The notes under the pieces were generated by a model, which was not told the origin of the DNA, searched no databases, and saw only the letters and a program-made list of their open reading frames with translations. A program made the translations under genes and the position numbers. Shown in pieces: positions 61,501 through 63,600 of a DNA stretch of 64,000 nucleotides. The DNA is taken from NCBI GenBank assembly GCA_027886175.1, contig JAJNNQ010000023.1, positions 1,146,501-1,210,500 of the forward strand, in the 5' to 3' direction. This DNA comes from Phylloscopus collybita (lineage: Eukaryota > Chordata > Aves > Passeriformes > Phylloscopidae). Position 1 is the stretch's first letter. Every line of letters starts with the position of its first letter.

Positions 61501-63600
61501 ATCACTCCTAGTATGTCTGAGATTAGACAGATGGATCAATTTGAAAAAGAGAAATACGTGCCTATGACTAAACAGACACTTGATTGATTTTTGGTGCCTA
61601 CTTCTTCCAACAGACAAGGACACCACATCCATCTCCATCCGTGGCCATGGGTAGTCAGAGCATGCATACCAAATCTCTTCCTCATAAATCACACCGCCCT
61701 GCAAACACTTAAGTTGTTGTTTTCTGGCCTCTTTTCAAGCAGGAGCAGCAGGACTGCCAACCCCAGTTCAGCAAAGAATGGGAGAGGGATTGCTGCCACA
61801 GAGCCCAGCAAGCTCCTGCTTTCCCCCTTTCTCCCTCTCCATGCATGAAGATTTTCAAACATCTGAACTTTTTATGGGGGGAGTTGGGGTGACAGTTTCT
61901 GCTGTAGACACCGAGCCAGGGTTTGCACAATGTGCTTAGTCCCCTTCCCTGCCTCAGGTCTCCTCTGTGAAACTGGGCCAGCCACTGTCTGAACCCTTCC
62001 CACGCAGAGCACAGGGACTGCAGCCCTCAGCCCTGGGGAGAAACAGGGCAGGGTGGGGGGGGGAAGAAGGGGGAAAGTGCTGCTAAAAAGATGTCTGGGA
62101 GAGAGCAGATGCATCACTGAGCCAGTTTTAGCAGCACAGTTTGTTCCTGGGGCATCTCTATGAGGTCTCTCCTCCCCATAGCCACCCCAGGGGCCAGGAG
62201 GGACCATGGAGTGCTCAGCCTCCCTCAGGAAACCCGGCTTTGAACTGAGTGTCCTCTGCAAAGCCCCCCGAGCCACCACACATCAAAAGACCAGAGGATT
62301 TGAACGACACGTTATTAGCATCCACGATTTTGCAGTCTCGTGCTACCCAGAGAGGCAGGATGACTGTAATCTCCTTTCTGCTGCTGTCACAACTCCTCAG
62401 CCTGGCAGCAGAAAAGCGATGTGCGGCGCTGCTAAAAGCTTTCTCACAGCGGTGCCTCGCCCTGCTCGCAGTGCTGGGAGGGGCTGAGCCCTTAAGTGGA
62501 GCAGTCCCAGCCCCAGCTCTATTGCCAGAATGGTGTCGAGCTCAAACTGCTTCTTTAACAAAAAACCCCATATGGATTTCTGCTAATTTCAGAGCCTGGA
62601 AATGGCAAATCTATCATCAGCTTTTACAGAGGGGCCTCGCTCCCCACCAATAAACGGTGAGCAGTGGGAAGCCTTCCAGCCTGTTTCTCCTGACATTTTG
62701 GCAGTGAAAGGTCACCAGGAAGGGTACCTTCAGCAGGCAGCAATAAACAGTTTTTATATTGGATCATTTTTCATCAGGCTCCCCCTCGCTCGGACGCCGT
62801 GTGCTGACGCTCTCCTCCCTGACATTTACAGAGCAGCACAGGCAGCAACGCCCAGGATCCTCCCAGTGGGATGCTGAGCCTGCTCCCAGCTCCTCCTGCC
62901 ACACATCCAGCTGTGCCCAGGCCCTGCCACGCCAGGACTCACTGCTGTGGCACGGGGATGCCAGGGTTAACATGGGAATGCCATGTCCAAGTGCCACCGG
63001 CCACGCTCCAGCCAGAGCAAGGGGCTGAAGTTCCTTGTGCTGCTGGGCAAGGGCCAGCTGCTCCCCAGGCTTGACTTAAAAGCCACCCTGCACTGACAGA
63101 AGCAAGGCTGTGGTTTTTGCCAGCTGGCACACAGGGATTGGGGTTAAATCCTCCCCAAGGGTCACAAAAGCTGGTCCTGCTCTCCGTGGCCTCGAGGTGA
63201 TGGCACCAGGGGAGCACCACACTGAGCTGGGCCATTCTCCAGGGTTACCCCCTGGAGAATGAGGCCTTTCATGAAAGGAATTGTTTAGTTCAGGTTTTGG
63301 GATCAAACAGCATCACTGACACAGCTGTAGGTCTGGGAAAGTAGAAAAAAAGTAGGAGGGAAAAAAAAAAAAAAAGGCAATGAAAGGTCCCTTGAAAGAT
63401 GCTGATGTGACACCTTCCTTCTTACCTGGTCCTGGAACATGGACCCACCAAAGGCCCAGACAGCAGCAAAGACAAAGTAGAGTTCATAAAGCTCCTTGGG
63501 ACAGTCGGGAGGCGTGTTGTCCTCTGTCAGGAGGCATTCCAGGAGGTAACACAGCATCTGAACCATGCTCTGCTCAGGAATGGGAATGATCTTCTTAAAC
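1982..63600 (-). CDS. DNAH9: Axonemal dynein heavy chain 9, partial: 26 internal exons (overall span)
   Basis: Joined minus-strand exons, 5' to 3': 63600-63426, 61278-61105, 59234-59027, 53504-53339, 53112-53010, 52096-51857, 48907-48746, 48493-48297, 47803-47641, 47005-46882, 46549-46407, 45389-45228, 44042-43809, 40294-40034, 37544-37119, 33093-32974, 29123-28935, 26501-26275, 24117-23995, 22938-22734, 21774-21610, 19914-19774, 17205-17035, 16109-15987, 5743-5550, 2130-1982. The total is 4745 nt, about 1581 codons, about a third of a roughly 4500-residue heavy chain. All splice sites are GT-AG and every junction keeps frame. Family: outer-arm dynein heavy chain, the ATP-driven motor of motile cilia. 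The DNAH9/DNAH11/DNAH17 group is clear; w13-w17 resemble recalled DNAH9 most closely (for example [10 protein letters not shown] and [10 protein letters not shown] in w15). DNAH17 is the main alternative. Both gene ends lie outside the window. Confidence 0.88.
2142..2179. repeat. A-rich tract upstream of exon w26 acceptor
   Basis: Poly-A with a few G/C on the plus strand, which is a long T tract in gene sense. It starts about 12 nt upstream of the w26 3' splice site and can serve as its polypyrimidine tract. Confidence 0.85.
2240..2612 (-). mobile_element. CR1 LINE fragment
   Basis: Begins at the CR1 tail (GGAATCCCAGAATTGTTAAGG) and continues through CACTTCCAGGGATGG to GGCTGAGCCCCTTTCCCAGC and CCTCAGCCTCTCCTCATACG, standard CR1 3' UTR blocks. 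Confidence 0.75.
5218..5418 (-). mobile_element. CR1 LINE fragment
   Basis: CACAATGGTTTGGGCTGGAA GGGACC start, then the CATGGCAGGGACACCTCCC block and GCCAGGGATCCAGGGGCAGC. Confidence 0.75.
5550..5743 (-). CDS. DNAH9: DNAH9 exon w25
   Basis: Fragment residues 1468-1531 plus 2 nt. It carries the family motif [20 protein letters not shown] followed by [15 protein letters not shown], typical of the region after AAA5/AAA6 in outer-arm heavy chains. The donor is GTGGGC. A solo LTR starts at 5760, so only 16 nt of non-LTR intron precede the 3' splice site. The exon is followed downstream in transcript order by a 3.4-kb intron. Confidence 0.96.
5760..6215 (+). mobile_element. Solo LTR, family B, copy 1
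   Basis: Starts TGATGCCTT and ends AAGGCACCA (canonical AAGGCATCA with one change). It is flanked by the 4-bp direct repeat AAGG (5756-5759 and 6216-6219). It contains AATAAA near its 3' end and closely matches 25737-26174. Its 5' end is 16 nt from the exon w25 acceptor. It is antisense to DNAH9. No internal viral region is present. Confidence 0.9.
8183..8595. repeat. Dispersed 410-bp repeat, copy 2 (partner 453-865)
   Basis: Same-orientation copy of 453-865, including the internal tandem unit. Flanking sequence differs from copy 1 on both sides, so this is either an unrecognised interspersed element or a local insertional duplication. Confidence 0.88.
9040..9145 (+). mobile_element. CR1 LINE 3' end fragment
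   Basis: GGTTGGACTCCAGGATCTCG, then CATTTCCAACCTTAAAGACT and a decayed TTCTGTGATCC tail. Confidence 0.65.
12597..12815. repeat. Segment similar to the flank of exon w22 (partner 19548-19770)
   Basis: Shares GGTTAATCTGCACACAGCCTGAAAG-type sequence through ...CAGAGCACCA with 19548-19770 in the same orientation, roughly 90 percent by eye over 220 bp. It lacks exon w22 itself. Confidence 0.85.
15227..15330 (-). mobile_element. CR1 LINE 3' end fragment
   Basis: GGTTGGAAAAGACCTCTGAG followed by CATGTCCAACCATCAACCC. Confidence 0.65.
15987..16109 (-). CDS. DNAH9: DNAH9 exon w24 (short)
   Basis: Fragment residues 1427-1467, 41 codons, phase 0 on both sides. The translation starts [20 protein letters not shown] and ends in SDHSWGGIK. 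It fills exactly the interval expected between w23 (ends AQLTFQ) and w25 (starts ALSSMEEF). It is too short to stand out as an open frame by itself. The acceptor is ...ATTCCAG and the donor GTACCT. Confidence 0.94.
16110..17034 (-). other. Intron w23-w24
   Basis: About 360 bp is CR1 (16597-16955). The remainder is unique, with a T10 run at 16501. Confidence 0.85.
16597..16955 (+). mobile_element. CR1 LINE fragment
   Basis: GAGGGAGCTGGGAAAGGGGC to GGACTCAGGATGATTCTGTG, a full set of CR1 3' blocks. It lies between exons w24 and w23 and is closely related to 54462-54705. Confidence 0.75.
17035..17205 (-). CDS. DNAH9: DNAH9 exon w23
   Basis: Fragment residues 1370-1426, 57 codons, phase 0. It encodes [15 protein letters not shown]... 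and [20 protein letters not shown], the conserved helix set after the AAA5 module of outer-arm heavy chains. The donor is GTACCA. The minus-strand reading frame continues far into flanking CR1 sequence on both sides, but only these 57 codons are conserved dynein. Confidence 0.95.
17515..17943 (-). mobile_element. CR1 LINE fragment
   Basis: GTCCCAGGCTGCTCCAACCC, CCTCTGGCAGTGGGAAGCC and GGCCTCCTCTGGACCTGCTC blocks in order. Confidence 0.75.
17996..18290. repeat. (TAAAA)n-type A/T low-complexity tract
   Basis: About 295 bp of AAATA/AAAATA repeats with a few GTAAG units at the left edge. It lies directly beside the CR1 fragment ending near 17943. Confidence 0.93.
19375..19477 (+). mobile_element. 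CR1 LINE 3' end fragment
   Basis: GGTTTGGAGCAACCTGGGAT through CCCTTCCAGCTCAAACCTC to a GTGATTCTGTGAC tail. Confidence 0.7.
19548..19770. repeat. Intronic flank of exon w22 duplicated at 12597-12815
   Basis: Same-orientation partner of 12597-12815. Its right edge reaches the donor of exon w22 at 19773. Confidence 0.85.
19774..19914 (-). CDS. DNAH9: DNAH9 exon w22
   Basis: Fragment residues 1323-1369, 47 codons, phase 0. It contains [20 protein letters not shown] and ends MYQFSLK, a very conserved block in DNAH9/11/17. The donor is GTACCT. About 220 nt of intron just beyond this donor are similar to 12597-12815. Confidence 0.95.
19915..21609 (-). other. Intron w21-w22
   Basis: Dominated by the tandem LTR triplet at 20003-21053. 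21054-21609 has an A-rich run near 21391 and otherwise nothing recognisable. Confidence 0.85.
20003..21053 (-). mobile_element. Tandem triplet of a family A solo LTR plus 44-bp flank
   Basis: LTR copies lie at 20045-20352, 20397-20702 and 20748-21047, all reversed, so they have the same sense as DNAH9. Their starts are 352 and 351 bp apart. Between them sit copies of the left genomic flank (CGTGCCCACCAGAGTCC...GGGAGCCACG). The outermost hexamers GCCACG (20039-20044) and GCCACA (21048-21053) look like the original target duplication. Each LTR has AATAAA in gene sense. Confidence 0.9.
21610..21774 (-). CDS. DNAH9: DNAH9 exon w21
   Basis: Fragment residues 1268-1322, 55 codons, phase 0. It contains [20 protein letters not shown] and [18 protein letters not shown], conserved among outer-arm dyneins near the AAA5-AAA6 transition. 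The donor is GTACAA. The acceptor tract (gene sense ...TTATTATTTGCAG) is poor in pyrimidines. Confidence 0.96.
22117..22165 (-). repeat. Duplicated 3' end of exon w20, copy C (diverged)
   Basis: 22123-22149 matches the exon end with two substitutions and keeps GTCAGCAC as a potential donor. Its intron-side flank differs from copy B. On the other side it shares AGTGTAGACCAACAAC with copy B. Confidence 0.85.
22158..22426. repeat. (AAC/AAT/AAAAT)n microsatellite, block 1
   Basis: Mixed ACA, AAT and AAAAT repeats in the intron after exon w20. It is bounded by copies of the w20 3' end at 22123-22149 and 22470-22496. Confidence 0.93.
22430..22506 (-). repeat. Duplicated 3' end of exon w20 with its donor, copy B
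   Basis: 22470-22496 repeats the last 27 nt of exon w20 exactly. About 40 nt of the intron including the GTCAGC donor are also identical to those beside the real exon. Homology stops upstream of the 27 exonic nt. Confidence 0.9.
22501..22684. repeat. (AAAAT)n/(AAT)n microsatellite, block 2
   Basis: Second microsatellite block of the same composition, between the w20-end copy at 22470-22496 and the real exon at 22734. Confidence 0.93.
22734..22938 (-). CDS. DNAH9: DNAH9 exon w20 (AAA5 region)
   Basis: Fragment residues 1200-1267. It encodes [40 protein letters not shown] and ends [10 protein letters not shown], hallmarks of dynein AAA5. It completes an Arg codon with w19. The donor is GTCAGC, weak because of C at +3. 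The last 27 exon nt together with this donor recur at 22470-22496 and, diverged, at 22123-22149 inside the following intron. Confidence 0.96.
22939..23994 (-). other. Intron w19-w20
   Basis: About 1.05 kb of unique-looking sequence. I see no repeat, RNA or additional exon in it. Confidence 0.8.
23995..24117 (-). CDS. DNAH9: DNAH9 exon w19 (AAA5)
   Basis: Fragment residues 1159-1198 with split codons on both sides. It reads [20 protein letters not shown] then [20 protein letters not shown], the standard AAA5 block of outer-arm heavy chains. The donor is GTGAGC and the acceptor tract is ...TCCCCACAG. Confidence 0.95.
24820..24993 (+). mobile_element. CR1 LINE 3' end fragment
   Basis: CAGAGCAGCTGTGGCTGCCC to TCCCCTCCAACCCAAGCC and a GATTCTGTGATACT tail. 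Confidence 0.75.
25737..26174 (+). mobile_element. Solo LTR, family B, copy 2
   Basis: Terminal inverted repeat TGATGCCTT/AAGGCATCA, flanked by ACCC on both sides (25733-25736 and 26175-26178). It matches 5760-6215 over its length and carries the same AATAAA. A 4-bp target duplication fits a class I-type insertion. Its right end is about 100 nt from exon w18. Confidence 0.9.
26275..26501 (-). CDS. DNAH9: DNAH9 exon w18 (AAA5 start), divergent N-terminal part
   Basis: Fragment residues 1083-1157 plus 2 nt. The 3' half is canonical: [29 protein letters not shown], ending GQKG. The first 21 residues ([20 protein letters not shown]) are GC-rich and depart from the family pattern. The usual acidic D-D-A-D-V run before the Trp is reduced to D-G-A-A-L, and the linker is about three residues shorter than in recalled human DNAH9. 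The acceptor lies 16 nt from a 480-nt pyrimidine tract (gene sense). The donor is GTAAGG. Confidence 0.9.
26516..27000. repeat. Giant purine tract (GAAAA/GAAAAA/AAGAAG)n
   Basis: About 485 bp of pure A/G on the plus strand, grading from AAAGAAG units through AAAAAGAGAAG to a very regular AAAAAG hexamer. In gene sense it is an uninterrupted pyrimidine tract ending about 16 nt before the acceptor of exon w18. Confidence 0.97.
27052..27360 (+). mobile_element. Solo LTR, family A
   Basis: Starts TGTAGTCATGGTTGG and ends AACAGCGCCA. Perfect 6-bp target duplication GGGGTG at 27046-27051 and 27361-27366. It carries AATAAA before the conserved CAGCCTTCTGA segment. It lies between the giant purine tract and a G14 run. 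Confidence 0.93.
27410..27423. repeat. G14 homopolymer
   Basis: A run of 14 G just downstream of a solo LTR. It may form higher-order G structures and is error-prone in assemblies. Confidence 0.85.
27437..27925 (+). mobile_element. CR1 LINE fragment
   Basis: Blocks GGAGCTGCTGGAGCAAGTCC, AGAGCTGGAGAGGGACTGGG, CACAGGGAATGGCTTCCCAC and the GGTGCCTTCCAGC tail are in CR1 order. Confidence 0.75.
28935..29123 (-). CDS. DNAH9: DNAH9 exon w17 (stalk base to AAA5)
   Basis: Fragment residues 1020-1082, 63 codons, phase 0. It contains [20 protein letters not shown] and [20 protein letters not shown], the conserved end of stalk coiled coil 2 and the entry to AAA5. The donor is GTAAGC and the acceptor ...AAATTGCAG. 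Confidence 0.97.
29149..29283 (-). mobile_element. CR1 LINE 3' end fragment
   Basis: ACAATCATGGAATGGTTTGG then GGGAAGGGACCTTAAAG. It starts about 25 nt from the exon w17 acceptor. Confidence 0.75.
30150..30305 (-). mobile_element. CR1 LINE 3' end fragment
   Basis: GGAATCACGGAATCACTCGC then GGGAAGGGACCCTAAAGC and the CAGGGACACCTCCCACTG block. Confidence 0.75.
31140..31532. repeat. 100-bp minisatellite, about 3.9 copies
   Basis: GTGGTGCACAGATCCTG recurs at 31140, 31240, 31340 and 31440, an exact 100-bp period. The last unit ends near 31532. Copies differ at only a few sites. The unit is open in both strands but 100 is not a multiple of three, so it is not a protein repeat. Confidence 0.97.
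31930..32130 (+). mobile_element. Family C LTR, 3' part
   Basis: Has AATAAAGAACTATTACTCCTA through AGAGGGAGGGGGTTTATATT, matching the 3' end of the LTR at 45533-46142. The upstream part is missing; a CR1-like scrap precedes it. Confidence 0.75.
32180..32860 (-). mobile_element. Family C LTR, reversed
   Basis: In reverse orientation it has the same GGGGTTTACATTCCC, AATAACAGTTC-type and CAGCTGTTAAAAACCAGGTG blocks as 45533-46142. It faces the plus-strand 3' part at 31930-32130, giving an inverted pair. Boundaries are approximate. Confidence 0.7.
32974..33093 (-). CDS. DNAH9: DNAH9 exon w16 (stalk coiled coil 2)
   Basis: Fragment residues 980-1019, 40 codons, phase 0. It encodes [20 protein letters not shown] and ends TIALANRL, continuing into the VGGLASEN block of w17. 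The heptad-like charged pattern fits the returning stalk helix. The donor is GTGAGT. Confidence 0.95.
33145..33616 (+). mobile_element. CR1 LINE fragment
   Basis: GGAGCTGCTGGAGGAGTCCA to CCCTTCCACCCCAACCATTC and a GATCCTGTGATCCT tail. It starts about 50 nt from exon w16. Confidence 0.75.
35950..36560 (-). mobile_element. CR1 LINE fragment
   Basis: CACAGAACCACAGAACCACT tail, a short A-rich interruption, then GGGACCTTAAAGGCC and upstream CR1 blocks as far as GGCAGCTCTGCAGGTGGGG. Confidence 0.72.
36681..37061 (+). mobile_element. Solo LTR, family A, with TA expansion
   Basis: Starts TGTAGTCACTG and ends CACAGCGACA. Perfect 6-bp duplication GATTCC at 36675-36680 and 37062-37067. It is longer than its relatives (381 against about 305 bp) because of repeated GGTATAAATA units and (TA)n at the TATA region. 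It ends 57 nt from exon w15. Confidence 0.94.
36899..36928. repeat. (TA)n microsatellite inside a solo LTR
   Basis: About 15 TA units replacing the usual TATA-box region of the LTR at 36681-37061. Confidence 0.92.
37119..37544 (-). CDS. DNAH9: DNAH9 exon w15 (microtubule-binding domain and stalk)
   Basis: This is the largest exon in the window, 142 codons (residues 838-979), phase 0. It starts [13 protein letters not shown], whose proline pair marks the coiled-coil-1/MTBD junction. It continues [54 protein letters not shown], and ends in coiled coil 2 (QPKRQAL...VKAKIA). This is the small globular tip that contacts the microtubule. The [10 protein letters not shown] and [10 protein letters not shown] stretches support DNAH9 over DNAH17. 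A solo LTR with perfect target duplications ends 57 nt from the donor side. Confidence 0.98.
38366..38552. repeat. A/C low-complexity tract
   Basis: About 185 bp of A runs with C (ACCC, CAAACAAA). It resembles 1380-1747 in composition. Confidence 0.93.
39453..39590 (-). mobile_element. CR1-type LINE 3' end fragment
   Basis: CAGAATCACAGAATGAACCA then GGCTGGAAAAGACCTTTGAG, the subtype with ATCATCAAGTCCAACC. Confidence 0.72.
39780..39900 (-). mobile_element. CR1-type LINE 3' end fragment
   Basis: CAGAATCACAGAATTAACCC then GCTGGAAAAGACCTTTGGAG, the same subtype as 39453-39590 and adjacent to it. Confidence 0.72.
40034..40294 (-). CDS. DNAH9: DNAH9 exon w14 (stalk coiled coil 1)
   Basis: Fragment residues 751-837, 87 codons, phase 0. 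It has a long charged helix: [36 protein letters not shown], and [20 protein letters not shown]. This is the outgoing stalk helix that couples the AAA ring to the microtubule-binding tip. The donor is GTAAGG. Confidence 0.98.
40467..40497. repeat. T31 homopolymer
   Basis: A run of 31 T on the plus strand, about 170 nt upstream of exon w14 in gene order. No adjacent element body is recognisable. Confidence 0.95.
40688..41000 (+). mobile_element. Solo LTR, family A
   Basis: Starts TGTAGTCATGGTTGG and ends TATTGCGACA. Perfect 6-bp duplication GGCCAC at 40682-40687 and 41001-41006. It has the GGAATAAAC polyadenylation region and CAGCCTTCT block. Antisense to DNAH9. Confidence 0.95.
41458..41476. 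repeat. (CA)n microsatellite
   Basis: About nine CA dinucleotides. Confidence 0.95.
41655..41965 (+). mobile_element. CR1 LINE 3' end fragment
   Basis: AAGCTGGAGAGGGACTGTTT through CCCTTCCAACCCAAAGAATT to the typical tail TTCTGTGATTCTATGA. Confidence 0.8.
43809..44042 (-). CDS. DNAH9: DNAH9 exon w13 (AAA4 end to stalk base)
   Basis: Fragment residues 673-750, 78 codons, phase 0. It contains [20 protein letters not shown] and [20 protein letters not shown], the conserved TTPKSFLE motif at the end of AAA4, then a helical stretch ending KLKSTSAQ at the stalk base. The donor is GTAAGG. Confidence 0.97.
44043..45227 (-). other. Intron w12-w13
   Basis: Contains the LTR 44792-45095. 44043-44780 is unique, A/T-rich at 44200-44460. 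Confidence 0.82.
44792..45095 (+). mobile_element. Solo LTR, family A
   Basis: Starts TGTAGCCCTGGTTGG and ends CCAACAGCATCA. Perfect 6-bp duplication ACTGGC at 44786-44791 and 45096-45101. It is antisense to the gene and lies about 130 nt from exon w12 on its donor side. Confidence 0.95.
45228..45389 (-). CDS. DNAH9: DNAH9 exon w12 (AAA4)
   Basis: Fragment residues 619-672, 54 codons, phase 0. It contains [20 protein letters not shown], the sensor-1-type SPVG...RRFP block of AAA4, then [16 protein letters not shown]. The donor is GTGAGC. Confidence 0.96.
45390..46406 (-). other. Intron w11-w12
   Basis: Mostly the family C LTR 45533-46142. The remaining 260 bp up to exon w11 is unique. Confidence 0.8.
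45533..46142 (+). mobile_element. Solo LTR, family C
   Basis: Starts TGTCTTGGGTTGCAGTG and ends ..TAAGGTATCACA. It contains the R/U5-like block AAAGAGCTGTTATTCCTATTC and GAGGGAGGGGGTTTACATT shared with the elements at 31.9-32.8 kb. The flanks GCAGC and CCAGC give a tentative 5-bp duplication with one mismatch. Confidence 0.75.
46407..46549 (-). CDS. DNAH9: DNAH9 exon w11 (AAA4)
   Basis: Fragment residues 572-618, after completing a Gly codon split with w10. It encodes [20 protein letters not shown] and [18 protein letters not shown], typical of AAA4 between Walker B and sensor 1. The acceptor is ...TCTCCTAG and the donor GTGAGA. Confidence 0.96.
46550..46881 (-). other. Intron w10-w11
   Basis: 332 bp with no repeat or other feature seen. 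Confidence 0.85.
46882..47005 (-). CDS. DNAH9: DNAH9 exon w10 (AAA4 Walker B)
   Basis: Fragment residues 530-570 plus 1 nt. It encodes [20 protein letters not shown] then [28 protein letters not shown] is the AAA4 Walker B strand of outer-arm dyneins. The donor is GTGCAG. Confidence 0.96.
47006..47640 (-). other. Intron w9-w10
   Basis: Largely CR1 (47165-47545). Confidence 0.8.
47165..47545 (-). mobile_element. CR1 LINE fragment
   Basis: Contains GGCTGAGCCCCTTTCCCAGC, CTCAGCCTCTCC and the further upstream CAGCACAGGGGATGGGCAC block. It lies between exons w10 and w9. Confidence 0.7.
47641..47803 (-). CDS. DNAH9: DNAH9 exon w9 (AAA4 Walker A)
   Basis: Fragment residues 476-529, after completing a Val codon. 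It contains [20 protein letters not shown] and [21 protein letters not shown] is the intact AAA4 P-loop with its nucleotide-binding Lys. It ends [10 protein letters not shown]. The donor is GTGGGG. Confidence 0.97.
47804..48296 (-). other. Intron w8-w9
   Basis: About half is CR1 (47950-48215). The rest has nothing recognisable. Confidence 0.8.
47950..48215 (-). mobile_element. CR1 LINE fragment (more 5' part)
   Basis: TGCCAGCACAGGGGACAGGC, also found in the preceding fragment, then the AGGACTTGGCACTTGGCCCT block typical of CR1 further from the 3' end. Confidence 0.68.
48297..48493 (-). CDS. DNAH9: DNAH9 exon w8
   Basis: Fragment residues 410-474 plus 2 nt. It encodes [20 protein letters not shown], then [20 protein letters not shown] and [12 protein letters not shown], the AAA3-AAA4 connecting block (YCHFA.G.GEP..Y and LFEDAM are conserved). 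The donor is GTAAGG. Confidence 0.96.
48746..48907 (-). CDS. DNAH9: DNAH9 exon w7
   Basis: Fragment residues 356-409, 54 codons, phase 0. It contains [20 protein letters not shown] and [17 protein letters not shown], a highly conserved block C-terminal to AAA3. The donor is GTAAGC. Confidence 0.96.
49110..49690 (-). mobile_element. CR1 LINE fragment
   Basis: GGTTTGGGTTGGAAGGGACC, CCAGGGATCCAGGGGCAGCC, CTCAGGCTGAGCTACCCC and GGACCCTCTCCAGCAGCTCC in order, nearly 600 bp of CR1 3' sequence. Confidence 0.78.
51711..51825. repeat. Short tandem repeat, 32-39-bp unit, beside exon w6 donor
   Basis: GGACAAACTCCAAATCTCC recurs at about 51712, 51750 and 51782, with a partial fourth at 51814. The units are 39, 32 and 32 bp. 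The array ends about 30 nt from the w6 5' splice site. Confidence 0.9.
51857..52096 (-). CDS. DNAH9: DNAH9 exon w6 (AAA3)
   Basis: Fragment residues 276-355, 80 codons, phase 0. It starts [20 protein letters not shown] and ends [20 protein letters not shown]. The [13 protein letters not shown] motif is diagnostic of AAA3 in dynein heavy chains. The family usually reads LSFPG where this copy has LSNPD. The donor is GTAAGT, just beside a short tandem repeat at 51711-51825. Confidence 0.96.
52200..52283 (+). mobile_element. CR1 LINE 3' end fragment
   Basis: GGCCCAGATGATCCCTTGAG then CCCTTCCAACCTGGGATGC. Confidence 0.65.
52543..52705 (-). mobile_element. CR1-type LINE 3' end fragment
   Basis: AGAAAAGACCTCTGAGATCA, AAGTCCAACC and CAATGCCTGACCACC blocks. 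Confidence 0.7.
53010..53112 (-). CDS. DNAH9: DNAH9 exon w5 (AAA3)
   Basis: Fragment residues 242-275, after completing the Trp codon split with w4. It encodes [20 protein letters not shown] and [28 protein letters not shown] is the conserved AAA3 sensor-1 strand. The donor is GTAAAG. Confidence 0.97.
53339..53504 (-). CDS. DNAH9: DNAH9 exon w4 (AAA3 Walker B)
   Basis: Fragment residues 187-240 with split codons on both sides. It contains [20 protein letters not shown] and [26 protein letters not shown] is the AAA3 Walker B motif. The donor is GTACAG. A solo LTR starts at 53521, leaving 16 nt of non-LTR intron before the 3' splice site. Confidence 0.97.
53521..53829 (+). mobile_element. Solo LTR, family A, at the exon w4 acceptor
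   Basis: Starts TGTAGCCCTGGTTGG and ends AACAGCATCA. The flanking hexamers AGGAGT and ACAAGT match at only four of six positions, so the duplication has decayed or the end is slightly misplaced. Its 5' end is 16 nt from the w4 3' splice site. Antisense to the gene. Confidence 0.9.
54462..54705 (+). mobile_element. CR1 LINE 3' end fragment
   Basis: GGGCCAGGGCAGGCTCAGGG to TCTTTTCCAACCTCAGGGAT and a TTCTGTGAGTCT tail. Closely related to 16745-16955. Confidence 0.75.
57076..57190 (-). mobile_element. CR1 LINE 3' end fragment
   Basis: AAATCATGGAATGGGTTGGG, GGGACCTTAAATCCC, and CAGGGACACCTCCCACTGTC. Confidence 0.72.
57280..57350 (+). mobile_element. CR1 LINE 3' end fragment
   Basis: GGTGGACTTGATGATCCTTG then GGGTCCCTTCCAGCTCAGAA and a TTCTGTGATTTC tail. 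Confidence 0.65.
58147..58224 (-). mobile_element. CR1-type LINE 3' end fragment
   Basis: CACAGAACCACGGAATTAAC then AGGCTGGAAAAGACCTTTG, the same subtype as 39453-39590. Confidence 0.7.
58560..59015 (-). mobile_element. CR1 fragment split by a solo LTR, adjoining exon w3 donor
   Basis: AAACACCTCCAGGGACGGTGAC, split by the LTR at 58608-58910, continues TCCACCACCCTCCCTGGGC and CCAACCTGAACCTCCCCC. The recognisable CR1 stops about 10 nt from the w3 5' splice site at 59026. Confidence 0.82.
58608..58910 (+). mobile_element. Solo LTR, family A, inserted into a CR1
   Basis: Starts TGTTGCCACGG and ends CACAGCGACA. Perfect 6-bp duplication GGTGAC at 58602-58607 and 58911-58916. Removing the LTR and one hexamer rejoins a continuous CR1 segment (58560-58607 with 58917-59015). 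It contains TATAAAA and AATAAA about 20 bp apart. Confidence 0.96.
59027..59234 (-). CDS. DNAH9: DNAH9 exon w3 (AAA3 Walker A)
   Basis: Fragment residues 117-185 plus 1 nt. It encodes [20 protein letters not shown] and [20 protein letters not shown], the intact AAA3 P-loop, then [13 protein letters not shown]. The donor is GTAAGC. The donor side abuts a CR1 fragment (to about 59015). The acceptor side has a solo LTR from 59252, leaving 17 nt of non-LTR intron, so this catalytic exon sits between mobile elements. Confidence 0.97.
59252..59548 (+). mobile_element. Solo LTR, family A, at the exon w3 acceptor
   Basis: Starts TGTTGCCATGC and ends AACAGTGACA. Perfect 6-bp duplication ACACAC at 59246-59251 and 59549-59554. 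Its 5' end is 17 nt from the w3 3' splice site, and six of these nt are the target duplication. Antisense to the gene. Confidence 0.95.
59628..60239 (+). mobile_element. Family A solo LTR interrupted by another family A LTR
   Basis: The outer LTR is 59628-59753 plus about 60060-60239, starting TATAGCTACGG (decayed TGTAGC) and ending ACAGCGACA. The flanking hexamers CGGGAG and TGGGAG differ by one C to T. The inner LTR, about 59754-60058, splits it inside the conserved GGAGGGACTTTGC block. Confidence 0.9.
59754..60058 (+). mobile_element. Inner family A LTR nested in the 59628-60239 LTR
   Basis: Starts TGTTGCCACGC and ends CAACAGCGAC(C). The flanks GAGGGA and TCGGGA match only partly, suggesting a decayed duplication. 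Same orientation as the outer LTR. Confidence 0.85.
60246..60350 (+). mobile_element. Truncated family A LTR (5' part)
   Basis: TGTAGTCATGGTTCG begins immediately after the TGGGAG duplication of the preceding LTR. Similarity fades after about 100 bp (GTAAGCTATCCTGTTTA). The downstream part is missing. Confidence 0.85.
61105..61278 (-). CDS. DNAH9: DNAH9 exon w2 (AAA2-AAA3 linker)
   Basis: Fragment residues 59-116, 58 codons, phase 0. It encodes [40 protein letters not shown] and [18 protein letters not shown], highly conserved in outer-arm dyneins. The donor is GTAGGT. The acceptor has a clean pyrimidine-rich tract. Confidence 0.97.
61279..63425 (-). other. Intron w1-w2
   Basis: About 2.1 kb of unique-looking sequence with short A runs (63361). 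No repeat family or exon is recognised. Confidence 0.8.
63426..63600 (-). CDS. DNAH9: DNAH9 exon w1 (end of AAA2; first exon in window)
   Basis: It starts with one nt completing an upstream codon, then fragment residues 1-58. It reads [40 protein letters not shown] and [18 protein letters not shown], the conserved end of AAA2. The donor is GTAAGA and the acceptor ...CATCCCTCAG. No further exon is visible in 63601-64000. Confidence 0.96.
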